Below, one piece after another: positions 27,047 to 35,694 of a stretch of 64,000 bases of DNA. The position numbers and the translations under genes are program-made. How positions within the stretch are numbered: the first letter of the stretch is position 1; every line of letters begins with the position of its first letter. Source of the stretch: Pseudooceanicola spongiae (GTDB taxonomy: Bacteria > Pseudomonadota > Alphaproteobacteria > Rhodobacterales > Rhodobacteraceae); the NCBI RefSeq assembly GCF_014899185.1, contig NZ_CP045201.1:3573501-3637500 (forward strand), written 5' to 3'. The notes beneath the pieces were generated by a model. That model was not told the origin of the DNA, made no database searches, and saw only the letters and a list, made by a program, of their open reading frames with translations.

Positions 27047-27696
27047 GCCGCATTACCCCTGCTGATGGCATATCTGCCCCATTGGTCGGCCCAAGCCTCG
27101 GCCATTCCAAGGAAAGTCTTGCTTCTGATTTTCCAGCGATCTGGGCCGGGTGGCGTGCGCCAGATCATTTCCCAGTGCTTGCGCTCTGGTGCGTCCTTTG
27201 CAGGCGGATCAAGGCGGTTGGTTGCAGTCAAGGCGGGAAGGTTGCGCAAGTACAGGCCAGTTGCTTTCAATGCCGGATCGCCAAACCACCATGGCTGAAC
27301 GATCTGCGGCCGTGGCAGATCGGGCATGGCTTCCCGTGCGTGGATATTCATTTCGGGGTTCTCGACAGCGACGTGCGGGACCGGGGCGTTGTAGCAGGCT
27401 TGAAAGATCTCGACGCCCAGCTTGAACTCCTCGATCATGCTTGCGTGGCTGCGGCCCTTCGGCAGCTTTTGGGGGTGCGATTTACCCGGCCCATACAGCC
27501 ATCGCTGTCCAGACCGGCACAGGCGGGTGCAGGGCGGATTTGACACGATCAACAGATCCCAGCCCCAATGCAGGACTTTGCGAGTATCGGCCTGAATATG
27601 CAGGTTCGTCTGTTTGTCGGCGGGCAACAGATCGCACTGCCACGCGCCGTGACCTCTGGCAGTAAAGGCGTCCAGCGGACGCAGGAAGTCGCGCAA
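27043..27696 (-). CDS. Phage-type DNA methyltransferase-like protein, N-terminus damaged
   Basis: The product shows features of a common small phage protein with a methyltransferase-like fold: ARGHGAWQCDLLP, then WDLLIVSNPPCTRLCRSG (NPPC, like methylase motif IV), HVAVENPEM, IVQPWWFGDPALKATGLYL, and a tail PPGPDRWKIRSKTFLGMAEA ending ADQWG. In related proteins the N-terminus would carry an early Cys and a VRDAF motif. Here RPLDAF replaces it, and the upstream frame holds a pattern like RILNGCATS, so a small indel has probably removed the first 15 or so residues and the original ATG. It is the first gene of the excisionase-integrase group. Confidence 0.6.
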   Translation of the reverse strand: MRDFLRPLDAFTARGHGAWQCDLLPADKQTNLHIQADTRKVLHWGWDLLIVSNPPCTRLCRSGQRWLYGPGKSHPQKLPKGRSHASMIEEFKLGVEIFQACYNAPVPHVAVENPEMNIHAREAMPDLPRPQIVQPWWFGDPALKATGLYLRNLPALTATNRLDPPAKDAPERKHWEMIWRTPPGPDRWKIRSKTFLGMAEAWADQWGRYAISRGNAA

Positions 27697-27724
27697 CCGT
27701 TAAGAATGCGTGGTGAACTTGTCA

Positions 27725-27870
27725 TCAAGCCATCCCTAGCGCTTCTTTGTACATCTCCAGCACCGCCTCTTCCTCGGCAATGTCGTCAGGCTCTCGCTTG
27801 CGCAGGGCGATAAGCCGGCTGATGATTTTGGTGTCGTAGCCGCGGCCCTTGAACGCGCCCTATTTCCTGG
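27725..27870 (-). pseudogene. DUF2312/GapR-family fragment
   Basis: Minus-strand translation ending at the TGA 27725-27727 gives GFKGRGYDTKIISRLIALRK-type sequence followed by REPDDIAEEEAVLEMYKEAL and GMA. This is the C-terminal half of a DUF2312 protein (the family of the nucleoid protein GapR), common in alphaproteobacterial prophages. An in-frame stop lies just before it, and no N-terminal coiled-coil half is present. Confidence 0.65.
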
Positions 27871-28312
27871 TGAGCATGTTGGTGACGAGCACCGTGCTCT
27901 TTCTAGTGCAGCAAGCCCATTTTGCGCACGGACGCAGACGATCTGAGGATTGTCGCGGGGCCAGAACAACGGCAGCTTTGGGTTTATGATAACTACGCCG
28001 CTCGGTTGCAAAGGTGCGGGATGTCGGCCTTTAAATCCTGCGACTTCAGCAAGTCGGACACTGCGGCATGCAGAGGCTACGATCCCGACAGCGGAGGCTC
28101 AGCAAAGCGGCGCTGCTCGCGATGATGCTGCAGAGTACTCGACCGTCAGGGGGGGCGCAGGACGCGGGCTTCGCAAGCTCTGCCTTTTCACCTGATCAGC
28201 TGCGATTTCACGCCGCGCCTCCGCGTGCTGAAGCTGTCGGTCGCTGCGGTTGCATTACCCCCTCACAGCCGACGGTCAGAACTGCGGACAAAGCCAGCAC
28301 TGAAATTCATCT
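27871..28312 (+). other. Stretch without a recognisable gene at the island's right side
   Basis: Open frames exist on both strands, but none shows a ribosome-binding site, a family motif or a credible composition. It separates phage debris from an orderly chromosomal hydrolase gene, so I place the island's right edge here. No repeat or tRNA was seen. Confidence 0.4.
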
Positions 28313-29251
28313 CTATCTCAACGTGATTTTCGCGATGGCCGCCGCGCTTTCTTTGAGTGCGGACTGGCTTAGTGTCCAAGCGGCGGGCTCTATGCCAAAT
28401 GTGCTCCTCAACCAGGCCAGGGTCAGCCGCCGCGTGGCTTCCAGCGCGTCGGGGTCTTCTGCTTCGGTTTCGCGCGCGTCCCACCCTGCGATACCGCCAA
28501 GGCCATGGCCGACGCCGTTGATCGTCAGCAGGGCATCGGCGCCGGGTGCATCATGAAAGGGGTCCGCATGCCATTCGGGGCCACGGGGCGTGAAATGCGG
28601 ATCGTCGTCAGCACCGCAAACCACGAGAGTCGGGGTGCTGATACCGCTGAAGTCCACGTCGAAGAAGGGAAAGCGTTCGGCGTTTTCGGGGGTCAGGTCC
28701 GCGCCGCCACGGCCCGGAGCGGCCAGCAGGATACCGGCCCGGATGCGCGGGTCGGAAAAGTCCTCGCCCTGCAGGTGTGCTCCGAGCAGCAGGGCGCAGG
28801 TGAAACCGCCGAAGGAATGCCCGGCCACGGTAATCCGGTCATGGTCCAGCCGCCCGGCCACGGCGGGTGCCTGCCGCTCGACCTCGGCCAGCTGGTCGAG
28901 GATGGCGCGCATTTCCGCCACCCTCTCGCGCCAGAAGAACGGCCCATTGGGCAGTTCGGGGTCCAGCCCGCCGACCCGGGAGCTGGCCTGGGTCGGCTGG
29001 ACAACTGCGATGCCCCGTTCGGCCCAGAACTGGGCAAGGGGGGCGTAGCCGTCCTTGGAGGGGAGGTAGTTCGAGGGACCGAAGCCATGTGACAGGATCA
29101 CGATGGGCAGGTCACCCCCGGCTGCCGGGGCGGTCAGGCGCAGCTCAAGTGGTTGGCGACCCGGCATGGGCAGCCGGATCGGCGTATAGGCGACGGTGAT
29201 CTGTGGCTCTGGTGTCGGCAGGGCGCGGGAGAGGGTGATCAGTCTGTTCAT
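28313..29251 (-). CDS. Alpha/beta hydrolase (dienelactone hydrolase/chlorophyllase-like)
   Basis: From the ATG at 29251 the product is 312 residues. An alpha/beta-hydrolase core is clear: PIVILSHGFGPSNYLPS (oxyanion region, about residues 48-64), the nucleophile elbow VAGHSFGG, a likely acid in LVVCGADDDPHF, and a C-terminal His in INGVGHGLGG. A longer frame from 29284 has no better ribosome site. It is probably cytoplasmic, with no signal peptide. The 41-bp gap from the upstream SDR gene suggests a two-gene transcript controlled by the divergent AraC regulator. The substrate is unknown. Confidence 0.85.
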   Translation of the reverse strand: MNRLITLSRALPTPEPQITVAYTPIRLPMPGRQPLELRLTAPAAGGDLPIVILSHGFGPSNYLPSKDGYAPLAQFWAERGIAVVQPTQASSRVGGLDPELPNGPFFWRERVAEMRAILDQLAEVERQAPAVAGRLDHDRITVAGHSFGGFTCALLLGAHLQGEDFSDPRIRAGILLAAPGRGGADLTPENAERFPFFDVDFSGISTPTLVVCGADDDPHFTPRGPEWHADPFHDAPGADALLTINGVGHGLGGIAGWDARETEAEDPDALEATRRLTLAWLRSTFGIEPAAWTLSQSALKESAAAIAKITLR

Positions 29252-29292
29252 GGGGGTGTTTCCGTTGGAAAGGGATCGTCTCATTGTGAAGG

Positions 29293-30051
29293 TCAGGCCG
29301 TGGCAAAGCCTGCTTCGCGGAACCAGGTTTCGGCGTCGGCACCTGCGGGCAGCTTCATCGGCGCGGTCTCGTCCGTGACGGCGCGCCAGACGACCTGCGC
29401 GACATCGCTCGCCTGGGTCTTCTCTGTCGCGGACATATGGCTCTGGAAATAGGCCTGCACGAAGGCCCCATAAGCCTCGGGCACATCCATGCCCATCCGC
29501 GCCACGGCATTGCGCCCAAAGGATGTCGATGGCGCGCTGCCGGGCAGGACCAGACGGGCGCGCACACCGAATTCCGCCGCCTCAAGCGCAAAGCTTTCGG
29601 TAAAGGCATTCAAGGCGGCTTTGCTCGCGCTATAGATCGACAGGGCGGGCAGAGGGCGCAGCGTCACGCTGGAACTGACGTTGACGATGACGCCGCTGCG
29701 CCGCGCGCGCATATCTGGCATCACGGCGCGGGCCATCGCCATGGCACCCAGCACGTTGGTCTCGAACAGCTCGCGGGCCCGCCCGATGTCCGCGCCTTCC
29801 AGCACGTTGAGCATGCCGACACCGGCGTTGTTCACCAGCGCGTCGATCTGCCCCGCCGCTGCAATCGCGGCAGCGATGCTTTCGGGGTCGGTCACGTCCA
29901 GCGGCAGCACCTGCAGGCGGTCGGACTGCGGCAGCCCTTCGGCAGAGGGATTGCGCATCGTAGCGATGACCTCCCAACCCTGATCGAGGAACTGCGCGGC
30001 GATGGCCTGGCCGAAACCGGAGGAACAACCGGTGATGAGAATACGAGGCAT
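29293..30051 (-). CDS. SDR-family oxidoreductase
   Basis: A 252-residue classical SDR. The cofactor loop is TGCSSGFGQA (about residues 7-16), NNAGVG is near residue 90, the catalytic Ser is in VNVSSSVTLRP, and YSASKAAL holds Tyr and Lys. The CSSGFG form is common in SDRs that act on hydrophobic or small carbonyl substrates. It diverges from the AraC-type regulator at 30149 with a 97-bp shared promoter region, which suggests that regulator controls it together with the downstream hydrolase. Confidence 0.9.
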   Translation of the reverse strand: MPRILITGCSSGFGQAIAAQFLDQGWEVIATMRNPSAEGLPQSDRLQVLPLDVTDPESIAAAIAAAGQIDALVNNAGVGMLNVLEGADIGRARELFETNVLGAMAMARAVMPDMRARRSGVIVNVSSSVTLRPLPALSIYSASKAALNAFTESFALEAAEFGVRARLVLPGSAPSTSFGRNAVARMGMDVPEAYGAFVQAYFQSHMSATEKTQASDVAQVVWRAVTDETAPMKLPAGADAETWFREAGFATA

Positions 30052-30148
30052 TTCAGATCTCCTTGTCTGTTGTGATAAGGAGATAGACGGTAGGCTCCGG
30101 TCATTCTATATTCAGAAATCCGCAATAATTCATCAAGCGTCCAAATCC

Positions 30149-31060
30149 ATGCTCGACACCCCTGCAGATCCTCTTTCCAGCGTCGTGACCCTGCTCAAGC
30201 CTGCCGTCTCCATCTCAAAGATGGTCGAGGCGGGTGGCCAGTGGATGGTGGAGCGTCACGACATGGCCAGCCCGTTCTACTGCGCGATGGTCGAAGGGCA
30301 GTGCCGGCTGCACGTCACCGGGCGCGATCCGGTCACGCTGACGGCCGGGGATTTCGTGCTGATCCCCCACCTGCAGAGCTTTACCATGTCGAGCGAGGTG
30401 CCCTTGCCGCCGTATGTGCCGCGCTTGCCGCTTGAAACCGGTCCCGGGCGCTTCCAGCTTGGCCTGTCAGATGCCCCGGTCGATGTGCGCGCCCTCGTCG
30501 GGCATTGCCGCTTCGATACGCCGGCCAGTGACCTGCTCGTGTCGCTGCTGCCCGAGATGATCCATGTCTCGGGGCAAAGCCGCCTGACGGCCCTGGTGCC
30601 GGTGATCCATGAGGAAACCCGTGCCGACCGGCCGGGCCGTGGGATGATCCTAGAGCGGTTGCTGGAGGTCCTGCTGATCGAGGCCTTGCGCTCGGGGCCC
30701 GCAGCGACCCTGCCGCCAGGGCTGCTGCGTGGCCTGTCAGATCCGCAACTGGCCACTGCATTGCAACGTATCCACGCCGAGGCGGGCGGGGCCCTTTCCG
30801 TTTCAGAAATGGCGAAAGAGGCCGGCATGTCGCGCTCTGGCTTCTTTGAGCGGTTCCGCAGGCAGGTTGGCCGCGCGCCAATGGAATACGCGACCGATTG
30901 GCGCATGGCCGTCGCCAAGACCTTGCTACGGCAAGGTGGGCTGACCAATACCGAAATCGCCCTGAAGGTTGGTTACGGCTCCGCCAGCGCATTTGGACTG
31001 GCTTTTGTCCGGCACGAGGGCCAGTCGCCTGGGGCGTTTGCAAACAAGGGCGGAAGATAG
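30149..31060 (+). CDS. AraC-family transcriptional regulator
   Basis: The frame is open from 30002, but homology starts at MLDTPADPLSSVVTLLKPAV, so I take the ATG at 30149, giving 303 residues. The N-terminal part is a cupin-like sensor domain (MVEGQCRLHV ... GDFVLIPHLQSFTM) of the AraC cupin-6 type. The C-terminal double HTH shows SVSEMAKEAGMSRSGFFERF and TNTEIALKVGYGSASAFGLA, the two recognition-helix regions. It diverges from the SDR-hydrolase pair and most likely controls it. Proteins of this subtype often sense small aldehydes or ketones, but the ligand here is not known. Confidence 0.9.
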   Translation: MLDTPADPLSSVVTLLKPAVSISKMVEAGGQWMVERHDMASPFYCAMVEGQCRLHVTGRDPVTLTAGDFVLIPHLQSFTMSSEVPLPPYVPRLPLETGPGRFQLGLSDAPVDVRALVGHCRFDTPASDLLVSLLPEMIHVSGQSRLTALVPVIHEETRADRPGRGMILERLLEVLLIEALRSGPAATLPPGLLRGLSDPQLATALQRIHAEAGGALSVSEMAKEAGMSRSGFFERFRRQVGRAPMEYATDWRMAVAKTLLRQGGLTNTEIALKVGYGSASAFGLAFVRHEGQSPGAFANKGGR

Positions 31061-31343
31061 GATTGGAAGCGGATGCCGAGAATAATGTGCGTCAACAATC
31101 CTTAGGCAATGTCAAATTTGGGCTCTGAGCGGCACGTCGCTGCGAGCAGCACCGATGTCCACGAGGTCCGCTCGCGTCGGGCCTGTGACGAGGTGCAGAG
31201 AGCCAATACATCTGCGATTTATGCGAAACCTCTGGAGACGCGGAGAGCACTCTGTTTGACCCAGACGAGGCATCTGTGCAAAACACACACCTTTCAGAAT
31301 GCACCCGGTGCGCTGGCGCCGGGCCCAGCCCAAGGAAGGACCC

Positions 31344-31811
31344 ATGGCATTCATTTTGCGTTGTAACCACGACTGCGATCTCACTCCATTGGCATCGATG
31401 CTGCCGGATGTGGAAATTCCGCTGCTCAATCCAAATGCGAAAGTTCCCTTCGATGAGGTGGAATGGCACCAAAAGTGGCTTGGAGAGCCTGAGGACGTCT
31501 CTTTTTACCTTCAAGATCCAGCGGGACGGGACGTCGGGTTCTTCGCCCTAAGGCAGGGTGTGGGGCCCGAGGTGCGGCACCTCACCTATGCCTATGTCAC
31601 CGAAGAGGCGCGCGGCGGTGCTGCTGCGGAGATGACGGAGCACGTGGAGCAGGCGGCGCGGGCACTTGGCGCGCTGGCGGTGACCTTGAAGGTGGAAATC
31701 GATAATGCGCCAGCTTTCAATGCCTATCTCTCGGCCGGATACGAAGAGCTCTCCCGTCGAAAGGGCATGGCGACCATGCGGCTAGATCTCGAGGAACGCC
31801 TCGCAACATAA
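31344..31811 (+). CDS. GNAT-family N-acetyltransferase
   Basis: From the ATG at 31344 (AAGGA 6 nt upstream) the product is 155 residues. The GNAT fold is seen in VRHLTYAYVTEEARGGAAAE, where motif A's R/Q-x-x-G-x-G/A acetyl-CoA loop is EEARGGAAA, followed by a helix, LAVTLKVEIDNAPAFNAYLS and AGYEELSRRKGM, the usual last strands. A longer frame begins at 31299 but lacks a ribosome site. The substrate is unknown. It stands alone between an AraC regulator and an MFS pseudogene. Confidence 0.78.
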   Translation: MAFILRCNHDCDLTPLASMLPDVEIPLLNPNAKVPFDEVEWHQKWLGEPEDVSFYLQDPAGRDVGFFALRQGVGPEVRHLTYAYVTEEARGGAAAEMTEHVEQAARALGALAVTLKVEIDNAPAFNAYLSAGYEELSRRKGMATMRLDLEERLAT

Positions 31812-31868
31812 ATTTGTCGGACTGCCCGGCCCACATCAAGCTGCCTGCGATCATTTGTTGCGACAGCG

Positions 31869-32600
31869 ATGAATGTCGGCACTGGGCCGTTCGCTGCGGT
31901 CGACACGGAGCATGGGAAGCTGGCCTGGCGTTTCCTGCCTGAGAGCTCGCATGGCACAAGGTCGCTCCGGATCAGTCTTTTCGCGCTGCGCGAAAACGGT
32001 GTGATCCCCGGCATGGCTGCGAATCTTCTGGTGGCAAACCTGGTGATGGCCACATTGCTGGTGGGGCCGTTCTATCTCGGCTTTGCGCTTTGGCTGAGCC
32101 CCGTTTCCGTGGGCTTGATCATGTCGATCGGCACGTTCATCTCGATCTGCATCGATGTGCCCTCTGGCTATCTGGTTGATGCATGTGGAGCACCTAGAGG
32201 CCTTCTGCTCGGGCTTGTCGCATTGGCCGCTGGAGCATTTGCCTTGTCGGCCATGCCGATGATGTTAGGTGTCTGGGGGTACATCGCGGCCATCACAATC
32301 CTGACGCCGGGATACTAAATGTTTCACCCCCCCAATAGCACAATGGCCATGGCGAATGTGCCTGATGGCGAACGCGGAGCGGTGTCTGGCTTGCTTGCGT
32401 TATCACGCAATCCGGGGCTCGTCGGTGGGGCCTCGGCAATGGGGGCGGTTTTCTCTCTCGGCGTCGGAACCGGCACCATTGATACGGCTCCACCCAGTGC
32501 GATTGGCCAAGGTATGCAGCTGACATTCGCGATTGCAGGAGCTTCGATAGTCACCGCGGTATGGTTTACTCGTCTCTCGAAGGATGGTGTCAGCTTGTAG
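31869..32600 (+). pseudogene. MFS efflux transporter pseudogene (C-terminal half)
   Basis: The sequence encodes the later membrane segments of a major-facilitator drug-efflux-type protein: LLVANLVMATLLVGPFYLGF, a loop with PSGYLVDACGAPRGL (motif A-like), then ITILTPGY. A TAA at 32316-32318 interrupts, and the frame resumes with NSTMAMANVPDGERGAVSGL and NPGLVGGASAMGAVFSL. In relatives the interrupted position is usually Gln, so CAA/CAG to TAA explains the stop. The N-terminal six helices are absent. It is truncated and nonsense-mutated, hence inactive. Confidence 0.8.
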
Positions 32601-33136
32601 CCAACCCTCTTCAGCAAAGCTCCAGAGCCGCCATTCGCTCTGCTGTAAAATAGTGGAGTTTGGGCTCAAACCTGCCTTGCGGCAGCGCAGCACTAGGTCA
32701 TCCGCATCAAACCGCCTCGGCGATCACCACAACAGGCCGCACCAGCCCTTCCACGCCATTCGCGCCAGGCGCAGCAAAATCGTCGTTGCCGGTGCGAGGC
32801 CCAGAGGCCGACTTTCCGGAAGCAGACGTTCGTCGAAGCGATGCGGCACTTTCGATTGATGCAGACTTTTAGACCGTCAGCGGCGCGCAGTTAGTGACCT
32901 TTGCAAAGTCCTGCACTTGGGACCTGGTCGAAGACGCGACCGGACCTGAGACGACAGTTGTGCACTACGTACCTCGTGCAGAACCGCGCTACGTGTCGGT
33001 CATGACGCGCGGTGAGTTACCATTCGCTGGGGCATCAACTTCAGCGAAGCAGCATGCGGCAGTCCAATCGGATCGCGAGGGTCTTGGCGTTTCAGTCGGG
33101 TGACTGGTATTCCGGACACGCTGATCTGAGCCACCC
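32601..33136 (+). other. Stretch without a recognisable gene
   Basis: Short open frames only. One (32894-33103) has a normal-looking composition but no recognisable family and no ribosome site, and I do not call it. No tRNA, repeat or strong hairpin was noticed. Confidence 0.4.
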
Positions 33137-33751
33137 TTATTCGATTTGCTCTTCCAGCATCGAGACAATCTTACGACGTCTGAATAGACTACGGATCTGG
33201 TGAGTTATCACGCGCTTGGGAACGAAATAAGGTTTGCCGTCATTCCATTGTGCTTTGAACTGGCGCCGCGCAGCCACGAGATAGGTGGCATGTCCGTCGA
33301 CAGCGGCGACCGTCAAGTCCATCTGCAGCACTCTATCAAAGATACCGTCGGAGCCAATGCGCACGTCTGCACGGCGTAGGAGGTCGGTAAAGGAGCCGAT
33401 GTCGATGAACTCGCCGCTTTTGATGGGGCCTTGGTTCGTGCGGGCTAATGGGTCCTCGAATTCGCTAAAGGCGACCTCCTCGCGTTCGGTGACCTTAACG
33501 ACGTAGGTCTTGTCTTGGGTGACAACTCTCGCCATGACTTCCATCAAATAGATCGGTTCCGCCCCCATATTGGTGACGAAGCAATGGGCGTTCTCGTCAT
33601 TGGCGATGGAGCGATTGATCAAGATTACCGTCTGCCGTTGGCGGCGAAAACTCAGCCAGAGAATATGGAGGTAAGCGAGCCAGACAACCGCCGTAAACAG
33701 GCTGATAGCTAATTGTAATGTGCCTGAATTTTCTGCGATCCAGTCAAGCAT
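33137..33751 (-). CDS. Hypothetical membrane-anchored protein, 204 residues
   Basis: The N-terminus has one clear membrane helix (about residues 12-33, SLFTAVVWLAYLHILWLSF), then basic FRRQRQ. A soluble domain follows that looks beta-rich (INRSIANDENAHCFVTNMGA, YLMEVMARVVTQDKTYVVKV, QMDLTVAAVDGHATYLVAAR), and a basic tail (RSLFRRRKIV). The topology would place the domain in the cytoplasm (positive-inside rule). I do not recognise a named family. It is a single gene, with composition like the core genome, and I think it is real. Confidence 0.65.
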   Translation of the reverse strand: MLDWIAENSGTLQLAISLFTAVVWLAYLHILWLSFRRQRQTVILINRSIANDENAHCFVTNMGAEPIYLMEVMARVVTQDKTYVVKVTEREEVAFSEFEDPLARTNQGPIKSGEFIDIGSFTDLLRRADVRIGSDGIFDRVLQMDLTVAAVDGHATYLVAARRQFKAQWNDGKPYFVPKRVITHQIRSLFRRRKIVSMLEEQIE

Positions 33752-34398
33752 GCTGCCAAATCCTTTCTCAAGCTAACGCGTTCTTTAGCCCAACGTGCGG
33801 AGGGCGCAGTTCGTTGCAAGCGGGGAAGCGCGGAAAGGCCTCTTAGGAATTGGGCCGAGCACAGGAAGCCAGCACGCTGTCCTCTGAGGTTATTTCATGT
33901 CCAGCCCATACCTTCCAAAGCGAACGCATAAGCAGGAGCATTGGGCGAGTCGCGGCGGTGACGTATGGGACATAAATTGGGGCAGTGAGCCATCGTTCGC
34001 TAAGGCGGACACCAAGGTCGGCAGTGCGCAGAAAGCCAACAGTGCAAAGTTGCGGTCGCAGCGCCTGCCGGAGCGACATGACCGGCCCTAACCGGACGTT
34101 CGGCGCTTCAAAAAGGCGACCTCAAAACAGCGATTCATGCTGGGTTTAGCGGACCACAAAATCTGATATGCTACCTCTACTTGTGATGTAGATCACAGGA
34201 CTTTAGGAATGGAAACAGTCGAACAATTGCCATGAGAGGCGAACGATGAAAGGCAGCGATCGAAATGCTGCCTTGTGGCGATAAACCCATGTCTCTACAT
34301 CCCCAGGCTAAAAGTCAGGCTTGGCATATCTTGAGCATTAGATCAGCACTTGCGATGCTGCGGGCGGGCCCTTTGAGCTACTTGAGAAACCAAAAGTA
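33752..34398 (+). other. Intergenic region with a CRP-like site and a 12-codon ORF
   Basis: No protein-coding gene of normal size is supported. The region holds the palindrome at 34182-34197, a TATGCT stretch at 34167-34172 that could be a -10, and downstream a tiny frame ATG 34246 to TAA 34284 (MKGSDRNAALWR) behind GAGAGGCGA. The pseudouridine synthase start follows at 34399. Confidence 0.4.
34182..34197 (+). promoter_or_regulatory. CRP/FNR-superfamily-like palindrome TGTGATGTAGATCACA
   Basis: TGTGA and TCACA half-sites are perfect and separated by 6 nt, one base from an ideal CRP-type palindrome. It lies about 200 bp before the pseudouridine synthase gene and 50-60 bp before the 12-codon ORF at 34246. 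In alphaproteobacteria several CRP/FNR-superfamily regulators exist, so the cognate protein is open. Confidence 0.55.
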
Positions 34399-35133
34399 AT
34401 GGCTAAGATTCCCACCTCCCGCGTCGACAAGCTCCTGTCCTCCATGGGCTATGGTTCGCGCACCGAAATGGCGCGAATGGCCAAGGCTGGCGGTATCACT
34501 CTGGACGCTGCCGAGCTTCTTGACGTCACCAAACGCATCCCTGTCACTCCAGATTTGCCGACCCGCATGGAGATCGACGGCGAGGCGCTCGATCCCGTCG
34601 CGGGCATGGTCATTCTTTTGAACAAGCCTTTGGGCATGACCTGTTCGCACAAGGAAGACGGTGCTCTCGTCTACGACATCCTGCCCAAGCGCTGGAAACG
34701 GCGTGATCCGGCGATCTCGACCATCGGCCGGTTGGACAAGCAGACGTCCGGTCTTCTGTTGCTGACCGATGATGGCGGCCTGCTTCACCGTGTCATCAGC
34801 CCCAAGCGCCACGTCAAAAAAACCTACCGCGCCACGCTGGCCCGCCCGCTCGATGGCACCGAAGGCGAGCTGTTTGCCTCGGGCCAATTGATGCTGGACG
34901 GCGAGGACAAGCCGCTGGCTCCTGCCGAGCTGGACGTGGTCTCGGAAACCGAAGCCCTCCTTAGTGTTACCGAGGGCCGATACCACCAGGTGCGCCGCAT
35001 GTTTGCTGCCACAGGCAACCACGTCGAAAAACTGCACCGCGAACGTCTGGGCGGTCTGTCACTGCCTGAGGGCATGGCTCCCGGTCAGTGGAAGCTGCTG
35101 AGTGCAGAAGAGATCGCCTTGATCTTTCAGTAA
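34399..35133 (+). CDS. rsuA: Pseudouridine synthase of the RsuA family (16S rRNA)
   Basis: The protein is 244 residues. An N-terminal S4-type RNA-binding domain (RVDKLLSSMGYGSRTEMARM) is followed by the catalytic domain with LLNKPLGMTCSHKED, then the catalytic Asp in STIGRLDKQTSGLLLLTDDG, and YHQVRRMFAATGNHVEKLHR near the C-terminus. This layout is that of RsuA/RluB/E/F enzymes. Overall it reads most like RsuA, which modifies U516 of 16S rRNA during 30S assembly. The exact rRNA target within this subfamily is less certain. The gene stands alone. Confidence 0.85.
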   Translation: MAKIPTSRVDKLLSSMGYGSRTEMARMAKAGGITLDAAELLDVTKRIPVTPDLPTRMEIDGEALDPVAGMVILLNKPLGMTCSHKEDGALVYDILPKRWKRRDPAISTIGRLDKQTSGLLLLTDDGGLLHRVISPKRHVKKTYRATLARPLDGTEGELFASGQLMLDGEDKPLAPAELDVVSETEALLSVTEGRYHQVRRMFAATGNHVEKLHRERLGGLSLPEGMAPGQWKLLSAEEIALIFQ

Positions 35134-35694
35134 GCCGAAGGTGGGGTGATCTGAACGTGTGTGGTTAAAGGACATCCATCTCTGTGGGGGTCATGCCCAT
35201 AGTTTTTCTGTGGTTTGAAAAACATAACATAATTAGGCGTTTGCACACAGTTTCCGTCCTTGCGCCAACTGTTGCCAGAGCCGAGTGTCGGTCGGCTGAA
35301 TGTCCGCTTCCACACAACGGGGAGTTTGAAGGGCCGCGCCTGCGGGGGGCAGCTCACCGCCCTTCATGCCCGACGCGCCGCTCTACGCTGCGCCGCGCGC
35401 TAAGGTCGCAAATGGGCTTGGAGCGGTCGAGCGTCATGCAGTGTCTGCCGTCGGCGATGCACAGCGAGCAGACATGTCTCCCGGCGCATCTGCTCCCGCA
35501 TCGCCAGACGCTTCGGGTCTAAACCAGACGAACGTTTGCATTTCGTGAGCTGTCATGCAGCTGCGCCGAACCGGCCATGCGCGGGTTGTGTGAAGTCAGC
35601 GCCCCTGGGTGCCAGGCCTTCCAGCCGACCCAGTTCGGCTATCCGAATCTGGTTCAGGCTGGCGCGACTGGCGATCGCCCGCCGGCTCCTGCGT
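35134..35694 (+). other. Stretch without a recognisable gene
   Basis: A 560-bp gap between the pseudouridine synthase and the hexuronate genes. Several overlapping frames exist, rich in Arg, Cys and Pro, which is typical of non-coding high-GC DNA. I see no motif, RNA gene or clear terminator. It may hold worn-out sequence. Confidence 0.4.

Noticed and set aside
32894..33103. 70-codon plus-strand frame in the gap before the membrane protein
   Set aside because: Reasonable composition but no start signal and no recognised family, so not called.
33843..34079. Minus-strand frame of 78 codons in the gap before the pseudouridine synthase
   Set aside because: No ribosome site and no recognisable family; composition is not distinctive.
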